64,000 bases of DNA from Roseiarcus sp963730555 (GCA_963730555.1 CAVSSS010000011.1:186001-250000), one strand, 5' to 3'. Positions 27,296-35,909 are shown, counted from the first letter of the stretch. The notes: generated by a model not told the origin, from the sequence alone. Numbers and translations: made by a program.

Positions 27296-27730
27296 TCACC
27301 TATTCGTGGTTGAAGGGTCGATGAATGCGAGCCGGGTTGTGTCGCCCTCGGTTTCGACCTTCCGGTAGAAGCACGATCGCCGACCGGTGTGGCAGGCGCC
27401 CCCGTCGCCGCCGACGTTAACAAGAGCGAGAAACGCGTCCTGATCGCAGTCGACGCGCATTTCGACGAGTGTCTGCGTTTGGCCTGACGTGTCTCCCTTC
27501 CGCCACAGAGCGCCGCGCGAGCGCGACCAGTAATGGACAACTCCAGTCGACAGCGTCGCCCGCAAAGCAGCCTCGTTCATGTGTGCGACCATGAGCACGT
27601 CGCCGCGCGCAGCGTCGATCGTGACGCAAGTGGCGAGCCCGTCGGGGCCGAACATCGGGCTAAACGCGCAGCTCTCCTCCCGGTTGCTTGCCGGATCCGG
27701 CTCAAGCTTGGTGGTCTCATTCATCCCCAT
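27296..27730 (-). CDS. hisI: Phosphoribosyl-AMP cyclohydrolase
   Basis: This enzyme carries out the third step of histidine synthesis, opening the adenine ring of phosphoribosyl-AMP. The family motif WSRSRGALWRKGDTSGQ (about 69-85) and the Zn ligands in VDCDQDAFLALV and GGACHTGRRSCFYR are present. The length (144 with the first ATG) is that of the monofunctional HisI form. A second in-frame ATG two codons later is equally possible. hisG and hisZ lie about 15 kb away. Confidence 0.95.
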   Translation of the reverse strand: MGMNETTKLEPDPASNREESCAFSPMFGPDGLATCVTIDAARGDVLMVAHMNEAALRATLSTGVVHYWSRSRGALWRKGDTSGQTQTLVEMRVDCDQDAFLALVNVGGDGGACHTGRRSCFYRKVETEGDTTRLAFIDPSTTNR

Positions 27731-27822
27731 CTCTCGTCCCGCGGCTTTCCATCCGCGTCTTTCAAGGCCTCGATTTCGGCTTTCTCGCGACCTATATAGG
27801 GACGGTTGAGGATCGGGTCAGG

Positions 27823-28281
27823 ATGATCAACGAGATCTACAATCAGCGAATCCTTGAGCTGGCGGGCAACATTCCGCGGCTCGGGCGACTTAAGAACGCG
27901 GACGCCAGCGCGAAAGCGCATTCGCGGCTGTGCGGTTCAACCGTGACGATCGACCTGTGCGTCGACAACGGGCGAGTGGTTGATTTCGCCCATGACGTGA
28001 AGGCTTGCGCGCTCGGTCAGGCGTCATCGTCGCTGATGGCCCGCCATGTCATTGGCGCGACCGCCGAGGAGCTCAACCAACTGCGCGACCGCGTGACCCG
28101 CATGCTGAAGGCAAATGGCCCGCCGCCCGATGGCAAATGGGCCGAGTTCGCCGTGCTCGAGCCGGTGCGCGACTACAAGGCCCGTCACGCCTCGACGTTG
28201 CTGACGTTCGACGCCGTCGTCGACGCGTTGGGCCAGATCGCCGCGCGCGAGGCGGCTCGCGAGACCGCGCCGGCGTCGTGA
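27823..28281 (+). CDS. IscU/NifU N-terminal-like iron-sulfur scaffold-family protein
   Basis: The start at 27823 (MINEIYNQRILELAGNIP) is preferred to the longer frame from 27688, which would overlap the divergent hisI start. The 152-residue protein has two of the three scaffold cysteines (RLCGST and KACALGQASSS); the third is replaced by an arginine-rich block (LEPVRDYKARHAS), a pattern I associate with an alphaproteobacterial subfamily upstream of yidD. It may bind a cluster or metal less tightly than IscU. The stop overlaps the yidD start (GTGA). Confidence 0.85.
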   Translation: MINEIYNQRILELAGNIPRLGRLKNADASAKAHSRLCGSTVTIDLCVDNGRVVDFAHDVKACALGQASSSLMARHVIGATAEELNQLRDRVTRMLKANGPPPDGKWAEFAVLEPVRDYKARHASTLLTFDAVVDALGQIAAREAARETAPAS

Positions 28282-28574
28282 GCGCTCTGGTTCTAGCGCC
28301 GCGCCGGGCGGCTCACGCGCTCATCCGCTTCTACCAGCTTACGTTTTCGAGCCTGGTCGGCCGGCAGTGCCGGTATTTGCCGACCTGCTCGGCCTATACG
28401 GACGAAGCGATCGAGCGTCATGGCCTTTGGGCCGGCTCCTGGATGGGGTTGGCGCGCGTGTGTCGCTGCCATCCTTGGGGCGGCGCCGGCTATGATCCGC
28501 CGCCTGACCAGCCGCCGCACGGCGCCTCATGGGCGCGGCCATGGGCTTATGGGCGCTGGCGCTCAGGCGAGTGA
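28278..28574 (+). CDS. yidD: Membrane protein insertion efficiency factor YidD
   Basis: This 98-residue protein starts at a GTG that overlaps the previous stop (GTGA), which rejects the longer frame from 28005. The family core is clear: amphipathic LIRFYQLTFSSLVGRQCRYLP, then CSAYTDEAIERHG, and RVCRCHPWGGAGYDPP. It assists YidC-dependent insertion of inner-membrane proteins. The gene is usually near rnpA-yidC; here it is coupled with an IscU-like gene, as in many Rhizobiales. Confidence 0.93.
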   Translation: MSALVLAPRRAAHALIRFYQLTFSSLVGRQCRYLPTCSAYTDEAIERHGLWAGSWMGLARVCRCHPWGGAGYDPPPDQPPHGASWARPWAYGRWRSGE

Positions 28575-28645
28575 GCTTGCCTCTCCCTCTCCTGGCCTTT
28601 ATGGACTTGCGCCGTTCCTGAAAGTGCCTCCGAGAGATTTGTCCG

Positions 28646-29134
28646 ATGGCCGAGCCACGCCGGGCCGCCGTAACTGTGCCTCGCTTCGAAGGCGGTCGCT
28701 TCCTCATCGTCGAGGCGCGCTATTACGAAGCGATCGGCGCCGACCTGCTCGCCAGCGCGACGGGTGCGATTGACGCGGCTGGCGCGACCTACGATCTCGT
28801 CAGCGTGGCCGGCGCCTTGGAAATTCCGGCGGGGATGGCGATCGCTCTCGAGGCCGCGAAAGCGGCAGGCCAGAGTTACGACGGAGCGGTAGCGCTTGGC
28901 TGCGTCATCCGGGGCGAAACCTTTCATTTCGAGATCGTCGCTGGCGAGTCGGCGCGGGCGCTGATGGACATGTCGGTCGAGCGCCGCCTCGCGCTGGGCA
29001 ACGGCATCCTCACCACCGAGACGATCGAGCAGGCGGAGGAGCGCGCCGACCCCGAGCGGGGCGACAAAGGCGGCGACGCGGCGCGGGCGGCGATCGGGCT
29101 TGCCCATCTTGCCCGCCGGTTGGTCACGCGATGA
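28646..29134 (+). CDS. ribH: 6,7-dimethyl-8-ribityllumazine synthase
   Basis: RibH makes the riboflavin precursor lumazine from aminoribitylaminouracil and dihydroxybutanone phosphate. The 162-residue length is usual. Motifs GALEIPAGM, GCVIRGETFHFEIVAGES (with the catalytic His in HFEIV) and GILTTET are visible. Its stop overlaps the nusB start (ATGA), the standard alphaproteobacterial ribH-nusB arrangement. Confidence 0.96.
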   Translation: MAEPRRAAVTVPRFEGGRFLIVEARYYEAIGADLLASATGAIDAAGATYDLVSVAGALEIPAGMAIALEAAKAAGQSYDGAVALGCVIRGETFHFEIVAGESARALMDMSVERRLALGNGILTTETIEQAEERADPERGDKGGDAARAAIGLAHLARRLVTR

Positions 29135-29595
29135 AACGGTCCGACCGGCGCTCGGCGGCGCGGCTCGCGGCCTCGCAGGCGCTCTATCAAATGGAGATTA
29201 CCGGCAAGGGGGTTAACGATATCCTCGCCGAGTTCGAGGCTCACTGGATCGGGCGCGAGATCGAGGGCGACGCATACATGCCCGCTGACCCGGCGTTCTT
29301 TCGCGACGTGGTTTCGGGTGTCTTGCGCGATCAAGCGGCGATCGACCGCAGCCTTGACGACACGCTCGCCAAAGGCTGGCCGCTCAGGCGGGTGGAAGCG
29401 CTCATGCGCGCCATTCTGCGCGCGGCGTTCTATGAGCTGCGCAACCGCCCGGACGTGCCGGCGCGCGTGGCGGTCACAGAATATGTCGATGTCGCGGCGG
29501 CCTTCTTCGGCCCCGAGGAAAGCGGCATGATCAACGCCGTACTCGACGCGCTGGCGCGCCAGACGCGGCCGGCCGAATTCGCCTCGAATCCATAA
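29131..29595 (+). CDS. nusB: Transcription antitermination factor NusB
   Basis: This 154-residue all-helical protein binds boxA RNA in rRNA antitermination. The N-terminus RRSAARLAASQALYQME and the later LRRVEALMRAILRAAFYEL and VAVTEYVDVAAAFFGPEESGM blocks are typical. It is translationally coupled to ribH by ATGA. Confidence 0.95.
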   Translation: MKRSDRRSAARLAASQALYQMEITGKGVNDILAEFEAHWIGREIEGDAYMPADPAFFRDVVSGVLRDQAAIDRSLDDTLAKGWPLRRVEALMRAILRAAFYELRNRPDVPARVAVTEYVDVAAAFFGPEESGMINAVLDALARQTRPAEFASNP

Positions 29596-29680
29596 GACAG
29601 TGCCGTTGGGAGAAAGGGCGCGGACATGACGCCAATGAAGCAAACGGATCGGGGGTCGCACTAGCGCTTTCGAATCGGCG

Positions 29681-30233
29681 GGGCTGAACCAGGAGGAGGC
29701 GGCGGAGTTGCTGGGCGTGAGCGAGCGGACATTCCGGCGCTGGACGCGGCGGTAAGAGGAGGAGGGGGAGGTCGGTCGGCCTCATCGATCGCCGGCTCGG
29801 CAAGGCGTCGGGCAGGCGGGTTCCGGAGGACCGGGCGCAGGAGGGGAAGCGGCTTTACCGCGAGCGCTACCAGGGCTTCACCGTCAAGCCCTTCCACGAG
29901 CATCTCATCAAGGATCACGGCTTCGGCTGGAGCTACACCTGGCTGAAGCTGCATCTGCAGTAGACGGGCGTCGCGCCCAAGGCGCCGTGCAAGGGCCCAC
30001 CGCAGGAAGCGCGAACGGCGGCCGCCCGCCGGGGATGATGCTGCATCAGGACGGCTCGCGCCACGAATGGCTCGAGGGCGAACCGCCGCTCGACCTGACC
30101 GTCACGATGGACGACGCGACGGGGGGCGATCTACTTGGCCTTTCTCATCGAGGAGGAGGGCACGGGCCTCGACCTTCCGGGACTTAAGCGAGGTTTTCTC
30201 GCAGCGCGGCCTGCCGATGAGCCTCAGTTCCGG
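29681..30233 (+). mobile_element. Remnant of an ISNCY-family transposase (frameshifted, truncated)
   Basis: The recognisable pieces are an N-terminal HTH (EEAAELLGVSERTFRRWTRR), then in another frame LIDRRLGKASG, LYRERYQGFTVKPFHEHLIKD and GFGWSYTWLKLHL, then PPGMMLHQDGSRHEWLEG with DLTVTMDDAT, and finally TFRDLSEVFSQRGLPMSL. Reading these as one protein needs several frame changes and passes stops (TAA after RWTRR, TAG after KLHLQ). The 3' half of the gene is missing. The element is dead. Confidence 0.8.
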
Positions 30234-30374
30234 CGCGACAACTGGCTCTCAAATCCGATCTTCAATTCCTTCGACGACACCGTCGATCACCTCTGCGAAG
30301 CATGGAACAAGCTCATAAACCAGCCCTGGCGGATCATCTCGATCGGCCTCCGGCACTGGGCCTATCGGTCCTGA
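30234..30374 (+). mobile_element. C-terminal remnant of an IS630-family transposase
   Basis: The frame RDNWLSNPIFNSFDDTVDH followed by AWNKLINQPW and IISIGLRHWA ends at TGA 30374. This matches the closing region of IS630-type DDE transposases. It is joined directly to the broken ISNCY remnant, so the junction is an old deletion or an insertion of one element into the other. No inverted repeats were found. Confidence 0.75.
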
Positions 30375-30457
30375 TCACCGAGTTCTTAGTATTATTTGCA
30401 TGAAGTTCGCTTTGGAGTTGTGCTCACTCCCACGGACCGCGCCCGCGGCTCGCCGCC

Positions 30458-31216
30458 TCATTTGGGCGCCATGCGGAGCGCGCCGTCGATGCGGATCGTC
30501 TCGCCATTGATATAGCCGTTCTCGATGATATGGACGGCGAGGGCGGCGTACTCGGCCGGCTGGCCGAGGCGCGCGGGGAACGGCACCGAGGCGCCGAGCG
30601 AATCCTGCGCGGGCTGCGGCAGGCCGGCCATCATCGGCGTCATGAAGACCCCGGGCGCAATCGCGTTGACCCGGACGCCGAACTGCGCGAGCTCACGCGC
30701 GATCGGCAGGGTCATCGCCACCACGCCGCCCTTGGAGGCGGAATAGGCGGCCTGCCCGATCTGGCCGTCGAAGGCCGCGATCGAGGCGGTCGAAATGACG
30801 ACCCCACGCTCGCCGTCGATCGGTTCGAGCTTGGCCATCTCCGCCGCCGCGAGGCGGATCATGTTGAAAGTTCCGATGAGATTGACGCGGATCACCTTCT
30901 CGAAGTCGGCGAGCGGCTGGGGGCCTTCGCGGCCGACCACCCGCTTGGCGACGCCGATCCCGGCGCAATTGATGAGCACCCGCGCCACACCCTGCGCCGC
31001 ACCGGCCTTGGCGATCGCCGCGCCGGCGGAGGCTTCGTCCCCGACGTCGCCCGCGAGCGCGAGGCCGCCAATCGCCTTAGCCACGTCCTCCGCCGCCGCG
31101 GAATTGAGGTCGAAGACCGCGACTTTCGCTCCCCTGGCGGCGAGGGCCTCCGCCGTGGCGCGGCCGAGCCCAGACCCTCCGCCGGTGACGATCGCCGCAA
31201 CGCCATCGAGTTTCAT
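30458..31216 (-). CDS. SDR family protein resembling 3-hydroxyacyl-CoA dehydrogenase type 2
   Basis: The 252-residue protein starts at 31216, where GGGAGGAAACGCG precedes the ATG; a longer frame to 31390 is a shadow. Motifs: TGGGSGLGRA, DLNSA (NAD-binding acidic residue), NCAGIGVAKRV, STASIAAFDGQIGQAAYSASKGG (catalytic Ser, Tyr, Lys). The block GERGVVISTASIAAFDGQIG is characteristic of the HSD17B10-like group active in fatty-acid and branched-chain beta-oxidation. Confidence 0.88.
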   Translation of the reverse strand: MKLDGVAAIVTGGGSGLGRATAEALAARGAKVAVFDLNSAAAEDVAKAIGGLALAGDVGDEASAGAAIAKAGAAQGVARVLINCAGIGVAKRVVGREGPQPLADFEKVIRVNLIGTFNMIRLAAAEMAKLEPIDGERGVVISTASIAAFDGQIGQAAYSASKGGVVAMTLPIARELAQFGVRVNAIAPGVFMTPMMAGLPQPAQDSLGASVPFPARLGQPAEYAALAVHIIENGYINGETIRIDGALRMAPK

Positions 31217-31323
31217 CGCGTTTCCTCCCCCCGCCGGTGTGAACCAAGCCTCTAGTCCTATCAAGGGCCGGCGCGCGCCTCTCGGGCGCCGCGGACGGCG
31301 CGGGAGGGGATACGCGCGTGACG

Positions 31324-31641
31324 TCAGTTGAGCTTGATAAGCAGCCTGCCGCCCTCGACCTTCACCGGATAGGTCGCGAGGTTGATGCAAGCGGGCGCGC
31401 CCTTGGCTTCACCGGTGGTGAAGTCGAAGCGACCGTTATGCATGGGGCATTCGATGATCGTGCCCGAAACGAAACCGTCGGCGAGCTCGACCAATTCGTG
31501 TGTGCAGAGGCCGTCGGTGGCGAAATAGCGATCGTCCGCCGTCCGGAAGAGCGCGTATTGCTTGCCTTCGTGCTCGAACGGCGCGACGTCCTCGGGCAAA
31601 ATCCGGTCGATAGGCCCGGTGTCGATCCAGCTCTCGCTCAT
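31324..31641 (-). CDS. mocE: Rieske-type 2Fe-2S ferredoxin, MocE-like
   Basis: This 105-residue ferredoxin has the Rieske cluster ligands as CTH (in LCTHELVELADG) and CPMH (in IIECPMHNGRFD). It would feed electrons to the di-iron desaturase-fold oxygenase whose stop lies one base upstream of this ATG. The pair matches MocE and MocD of rhizopine catabolism in family terms. No ferredoxin reductase (the MocF part) is next to it. Confidence 0.82.
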   Translation of the reverse strand: MSESWIDTGPIDRILPEDVAPFEHEGKQYALFRTADDRYFATDGLCTHELVELADGFVSGTIIECPMHNGRFDFTTGEAKGAPACINLATYPVKVEGGRLLIKLN

Positions 31642-31642
31642 G

Positions 31643-32731
31643 TCAGAGGGCCCGTTCCGCTCTTGCCACCCTGGCCGCAGTCGCCTGAGGCTGCGCATTC
31701 GGCGGCAGTTCTCGGCGGACGAAATAGGTTGGATCCTTCAGCTGGCGAAAGAGCGTTGGAATGATCTCGCGATAGGCGGCGATCGAGCTTGGGTAAGGCG
31801 CCGGGCAATCCGCCTTGATCGCCTCATGCAGCTTGGGCAGCGCGTGATAGGGCACCGTCGGGAAGATGTGGTGCTCGACGTGGTAATTCATGTTCCAATA
31901 GAGGAACCGGAAGATGGGATTCATGTAGACCGTGCGCGAGTTCAGCCGATGGTCGAGCACGTCCTCGGCAAGCCCGATGTGCTGCGTCATTCCGCAATAG
32001 AGCGCGAACCATCCGCCGTACAAGGTCGGCAGACCAATATACATCGCCGGCAGAATCGAACGGAAATAGACGCAGGCGGCGATAACCACGGCGTAGATCG
32101 CAAGGTAGATACGCGCGGTCCGATAAACCTTCGGTCGCTCGGTCTCAGGCACGAAAGTCGCCTCCTCCTCCGTGAGCCGGCCGGTTGCGTGCAGAAAGAC
32201 CTTTTGAAAGAAAGCGAAGGTGTTTTTGAGCGCGAAAATGTTGAGCGCGAGAGACAGAACGTCCGGAGGACGCGGCGTGATGATCTCGGGATCACGCCCG
32301 ACGATGATCGTATCAGTGTGATGGCGCGTATGGCTCCAGCGCCAGATCTCCGGCTCGCGCATGATCATGAAGCAGGCGATCTGATAGACCGCGTCGTTCA
32401 TCCATTGCGTCTTGAACGCGGTGCGATGGCCGCATTCGTGCCAGCGGCTGTCGGTCGAAGAGCCGTAAAGCACGCCGTAAACGATAAAGAACGGAACCGC
32501 AGCCCAGGTGCCCCAAAAATAGTAGCCGAGGCCGCCCGATACGATGAACGCTGCAAACCAGATGAGCGTATCCCGGATCGCCGGCCCGTCCTCGCGGCGC
32601 ATGAGCTCTTTCAGCTCGGCGCGAGTGATCGGCGGCGTGTACCATTTCGCCGACGCGAGTCCGGCGGCGACGGCCTTATCGGCCTCCGGACCGACAAGAC
32701 TGTAATCGCGAGTGATCGTCGTCGCTGACAT
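31643..32731 (-). CDS. mocD: Fatty-acid-desaturase-fold oxygenase, MocD-like
   Basis: This 362-residue membrane protein has the three histidine boxes of the di-iron desaturase/hydroxylase family: HECGH (about 97-101), HTRHH (about 134-138) and HVEHH (about 288-292). Two pairs of transmembrane helices surround them. With the Rieske ferredoxin downstream it should hydroxylate or demethylate a substrate, as MocDEF is thought to do for a methylated inosamine. A fatty-acid or alkane substrate cannot be excluded. Confidence 0.82.
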   Translation of the reverse strand: MSATTITRDYSLVGPEADKAVAAGLASAKWYTPPITRAELKELMRREDGPAIRDTLIWFAAFIVSGGLGYYFWGTWAAVPFFIVYGVLYGSSTDSRWHECGHRTAFKTQWMNDAVYQIACFMIMREPEIWRWSHTRHHTDTIIVGRDPEIITPRPPDVLSLALNIFALKNTFAFFQKVFLHATGRLTEEEATFVPETERPKVYRTARIYLAIYAVVIAACVYFRSILPAMYIGLPTLYGGWFALYCGMTQHIGLAEDVLDHRLNSRTVYMNPIFRFLYWNMNYHVEHHIFPTVPYHALPKLHEAIKADCPAPYPSSIAAYREIIPTLFRQLKDPTYFVRRELPPNAQPQATAARVARAERAL

Positions 32732-32891
32732 CTCCGCACCCTACGAACCGGCTGTGAATAGGCAAGTGTAACGACAACCCATCTTCGGCTCAATGTCCCG
32801 CTTTTTATTTTCTCTCGTCATCGCAGCCGTCGGATGGCGGCGGTCGCGAAAGGATGCGAAAGACTCGCTTTCCTCACGCCCTGCAAGTCAC

Positions 32892-33509
32892 TCAAACGTC
32901 GCCGCCACCCGTTGGCCGCACCATCGCGAACACTCCCTCGACCGTGGCGTAATCGTGGTAGCCGCAACGTGCGAGCGGCCGGGCGCGGGCGGTGTCGAAG
33001 CGGCCATCGAGAAGAAACCGCTCATCGATGTGAAAGCCGACGACCTCGCCGAGCGTGAGCACCGCTCCCGTCATCACACCGCTCAGGGACTTGATCTCGA
33101 CGACCTCGACCACCTTGCATTCCAAAGCGGCCGGACTCTCGGCGACCCTCGGGGCGGCGACCAGACGGCACTCGGCCATGGTCAATCGGGCGCGGGCGAA
33201 TTCGTTGTCGCCACGGGGGAACGGAGCCGAGGTCTTATTCATCGGATCACGCAGGTCGTGCGTCGCCAAATTGGCGACGAACTCGCCGCTCTCCTTGGCG
33301 AACGACGCCGAGTCCTTCCAGCCTTCGCTGGAGAAGCCGACGATTGGAGGCGCGCTCGAAAAGCCGTTGAAGAAACTGTAAGGAGCAAGGTTGATCCGCC
33401 CGTCCAGCGCGCGCGTCGAGATCCATCCGATCGGGCGCGGCGCGACAATCGCCTTGAAGGGATCGTGCGGCAGCTTCGTCCGGTCGCGCTCCGCAGTCGC
33501 ATAGAACAT
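32892..33509 (-). CDS. Flavin reductase family protein (FMN-binding, DIM6/NTAB)
   Basis: This 205-residue protein belongs to the split-barrel flavoprotein group, shown by IVAPRPIGWISTRALDGRINLAPYS near residue 20-44 and FKESGEF-like SFAKESGEFVANLAT. Such proteins bind FMN and can act as flavin reductase or as oxidoreductase of unknown substrate. It lies beside a nitroreductase gene on the same strand with a 12-base gap, so both are likely co-expressed. Confidence 0.88.
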   Translation of the reverse strand: MFYATAERDRTKLPHDPFKAIVAPRPIGWISTRALDGRINLAPYSFFNGFSSAPPIVGFSSEGWKDSASFAKESGEFVANLATHDLRDPMNKTSAPFPRGDNEFARARLTMAECRLVAAPRVAESPAALECKVVEVVEIKSLSGVMTGAVLTLGEVVGFHIDERFLLDGRFDTARARPLARCGYHDYATVEGVFAMVRPTGGGDV

Positions 33510-33521
33510 CGGCGTCAGGCC

Positions 33522-34091
33522 TCACTCCGGAAAGTTGGTGACAATTTCTGCGAGCGGGGGGCGTGGGCGATCCTCGACCGCCGCCGTCGTGCGGCCTAGG
33601 TGAATGAAGCCGGCGACGCGCTCATGTTCGGCGAGGCCTATCGCGGCGCGAAAGCGGCTGTCATAGGCCATCCATTCGGTGAGCCAAGTCGCCGAGAAGC
33701 CGAGTGCGCGGGCGGCGACGATCATGTTCATGCACACCGCGCCCGCGGACAACACCTGTTCCCATTCGGGGATCTTGGCGTGCGGAGCTGCGCGCGAGAC
33801 GACCGCGACAACCAGCGGCGCGCGGGCGAAACGGCGCGACTCTTCGGCGCGAGCGGCTTCGTCGAGGTCGGGCTTGTCGGCGAGACGAATATCGAGCGCA
33901 AGCCGGCTTGCGCGGTCGCGCGCGGCCCCGGCGAAGACAACGAACCGCCAGGGCGCGAGCTTGCCGTGGTCCGGCACGCGCGAGGCGACCGTCAGGATCG
34001 TGGCGAGCTCGTCAGGGCTCGGCGCCGGCCCCGTCATCATCGGCGGAGGAACCGACCGGCGGCGCGTGAGGATCTCGATCGTGTCGTTCAT
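33522..34091 (-). CDS. Nitroreductase family protein (YdjA-like)
   Basis: This 189-residue FMN enzyme shows the N-terminal RRSVPPPMM, VPDHGKLAPWRFVV and the later GAVCMNMIVAARALGFSATWLTEW typical of the short YdjA-type nitroreductases. It would reduce a nitro or quinone substrate with NAD(P)H. The true substrate is unknown. Confidence 0.88.
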   Translation of the reverse strand: MNDTIEILTRRRSVPPPMMTGPAPSPDELATILTVASRVPDHGKLAPWRFVVFAGAARDRASRLALDIRLADKPDLDEAARAEESRRFARAPLVVAVVSRAAPHAKIPEWEQVLSAGAVCMNMIVAARALGFSATWLTEWMAYDSRFRAAIGLAEHERVAGFIHLGRTTAAVEDRPRPPLAEIVTNFPE

Positions 34092-34231
34092 CGGCGCTTC
34101 GTCTTAGGCGAAAGGTTGCTCCTTGGCCGAAAACCCGACAGGTGTAAACCGCCTTCGATCTGCCTCAATGTCAGGCCACCAGCCGGTGTGAACGAAACCA
34201 TTGACGTCGATTTTCGGCGCCGCGAGGCAGA

Positions 34232-35179
34232 TTGGCAGCGACTTGGCGAGTTCTGGCGGCTTTGGTCGCGCTGATGGCGCTGCTCGCGCCTGCCAGCGCT
34301 CAAGCGCCAACAAGCGAATCCGGCCAGGCGACGCTCAACCTTTCGGCGGTCCTCAGCGGCGGCGCCGCTTCGCTTACGGGTGGCCTGCGCTGGCGCGTGT
34401 TCGCCGCGCAGGCCGATCCGGACGGCTCGCATCCCCTGATCGTTAAATCCGGTCTGGCCCAGCCGACCCTGACCATACCGCCCGGCGACTATGTCGTTCA
34501 TGTCGCTTTCGGGCTTGCCAGCGCGGCTAAACGCGTGACGCTCGGCGCGGAAGTCCGATCCGAGCGGCTCACGTTGTCGGCCGGCGCGCTTCGGATTGAA
34601 GGCACCCTCGCAGACGCACCGATCAACTCGTCCAAGCTGTCGCTTGCGATCTACGTGCCGCAAAACCGCAATCCGCTAGGCAAGCTCGTCTACGCCAAGG
34701 CGAAGGCCGGCGATATCGTGGGACTGCCGGAAGGCTCCTACCATATCGTTTCAACCTATCTCGACACGGTCGGCGCTCGTTCCGGGGTTAGCTCCGCGGG
34801 CAATTCCGGGAAATCGGCGGCGCCCGCCCCGCCTGCGGCGATCCCCTCCAATTCGGTGGTCAACGCCGACATCAAGGTTGTCTCGGGCAAGCGGATCGAC
34901 GTCACAATTCGCCACCGCTGCGCGACGCTTACGCTCAAGCTTGTCAACAAGCAGGGGGCCGAGGCGCTCGCCAACACCACTTTCACAGTGCTCACTCCCG
35001 GCGGCGACGTCATCCGGGAGCTTGTCGGGGCCTTCCCCTCCCTGGTGTTGGCCGAGGGCGAGTATGTCGTCATCGCGCGGCACGAGTCCAAGGTCTACCA
35101 GTCGACGTTCCAGGTTCAGACGGGGATGGACCGCGACGTCGAAGTTGTTGCAGAAGAGAGCGGCAAACAAGGGCCGTGA
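34232..35179 (+). CDS. Exported protein of unknown function with repeated beta domains
   Basis: The frame starts at TTG 34232 (no ATG upstream before a stop) with GAGGC close by; a later in-frame ATG is inside the signal peptide. The 315-residue protein has a signal peptide ending ASAQA and three similar segments, each with a 'TLxIPPGDYVVHVAF'-like strand pattern (DYVVHVAF, GSYHIVSTY, GEYVVIARHESK). Such repeats suggest a beta-sandwich surface or periplasmic protein. No enzymatic motif is seen. Confidence 0.75.
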   Translation: MAATWRVLAALVALMALLAPASAQAPTSESGQATLNLSAVLSGGAASLTGGLRWRVFAAQADPDGSHPLIVKSGLAQPTLTIPPGDYVVHVAFGLASAAKRVTLGAEVRSERLTLSAGALRIEGTLADAPINSSKLSLAIYVPQNRNPLGKLVYAKAKAGDIVGLPEGSYHIVSTYLDTVGARSGVSSAGNSGKSAAPAPPAAIPSNSVVNADIKVVSGKRIDVTIRHRCATLTLKLVNKQGAEALANTTFTVLTPGGDVIRELVGAFPSLVLAEGEYVVIARHESKVYQSTFQVQTGMDRDVEVVAEESGKQGP

Positions 35180-35183
35180 TCGG

Positions 35184-35420
35184 ATGCAGACGTTTTTCGT
35201 GCAAATCAAATGCGCCCTCGGCCGGACCTACGAGGTCGCGAGCGCGCTGGCGGAAGCGGAAATCGCCTCGGAAATCTATTCCATCGCCGGCGACTTCGAC
35301 ATTCTGGCCAAGTTCTACGTGGAGTCGAATGTCGATATCGGCCATTTCGTCGGCCACAAAGTTCAAGTGATACCAGGAATCGTCGACACCCGCACCATGA
35401 TCACATTCAAAGCCTTCTAA
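35184..35420 (+). CDS. Stand-alone Lrp/AsnC ligand-binding (RAM) domain protein
   Basis: This 78-residue protein equals the C-terminal sensor domain of Lrp/AsnC regulators without the DNA-binding part. The pattern FFVQIKCALGRTYEVASAL, then IYSIAGDFDILAKFYVES and VQVIPGIVDTRTMITFKAF is complete. Such small proteins oligomerise and bind amino acids and are thought to modulate full-length regulators or enzymes. It starts 4 bases after the previous stop, so they may be co-transcribed. Confidence 0.88.
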   Translation: MQTFFVQIKCALGRTYEVASALAEAEIASEIYSIAGDFDILAKFYVESNVDIGHFVGHKVQVIPGIVDTRTMITFKAF

Positions 35421-35498
35421 TTGAGCCGCGACAACCGAGCATCGCTGCGCCATGGGAAGCTCCTATTCAATCTCAACAGCAAGTGGTCCGACTCCAAG

Positions 35499-35909
35499 AT
35501 GCGCTTCAGCCTTTCTCTCGCTCTCTTCGTTCTCGCCTCCGCCGCGAACGCCGCGGAGGCAGAGATGGCGTTTCTGTTCGACGCGCTGCACGGCAAGACC
35601 CCCTACCGCGCCTCGTGGCAAAAACTGATGAAGCTTGTGCAACCGACGCCCGACTGGCTCGTTCAGTTCAACAAAAACTTCGATGGCATCGCCGGCCAGA
35701 TGACGAGCCTCACGGTCGATGGGAAGCCCTATCAGATTTCTTTCGTCTGCAAGCCGACGGACTGCGCCGAACACAAGTTCGTCGTGCTGTTCGACGCCAA
35801 TGGCGAGCGCGCCTATGGCGCGCTGGGCGGCAAGGACAATGATCCCGCCTTCTTCGGCTCGCCGACGCAGGCCGAGCAGGAGGCGATGGCGAAGGCGGTG
35901 AAGGGCTGA
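35499..35909 (+). CDS. Ivy-type inhibitor of c-type lysozyme
   Basis: The start at 35499 gives a signal peptide (MRFSLSLALFVLASAANAAE); an upstream in-frame start is less likely. The mature part has the Ivy hallmark CKPTDC (CKPHDC in the classic family), which forms the loop that plugs the lysozyme active site, and GxxxYGALGG at the C-terminal side. The 136-residue protein would sit in the periplasm and protect peptidoglycan. Confidence 0.85.
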   Translation: MRFSLSLALFVLASAANAAEAEMAFLFDALHGKTPYRASWQKLMKLVQPTPDWLVQFNKNFDGIAGQMTSLTVDGKPYQISFVCKPTDCAEHKFVVLFDANGERAYGALGGKDNDPAFFGSPTQAEQEAMAKAVKG

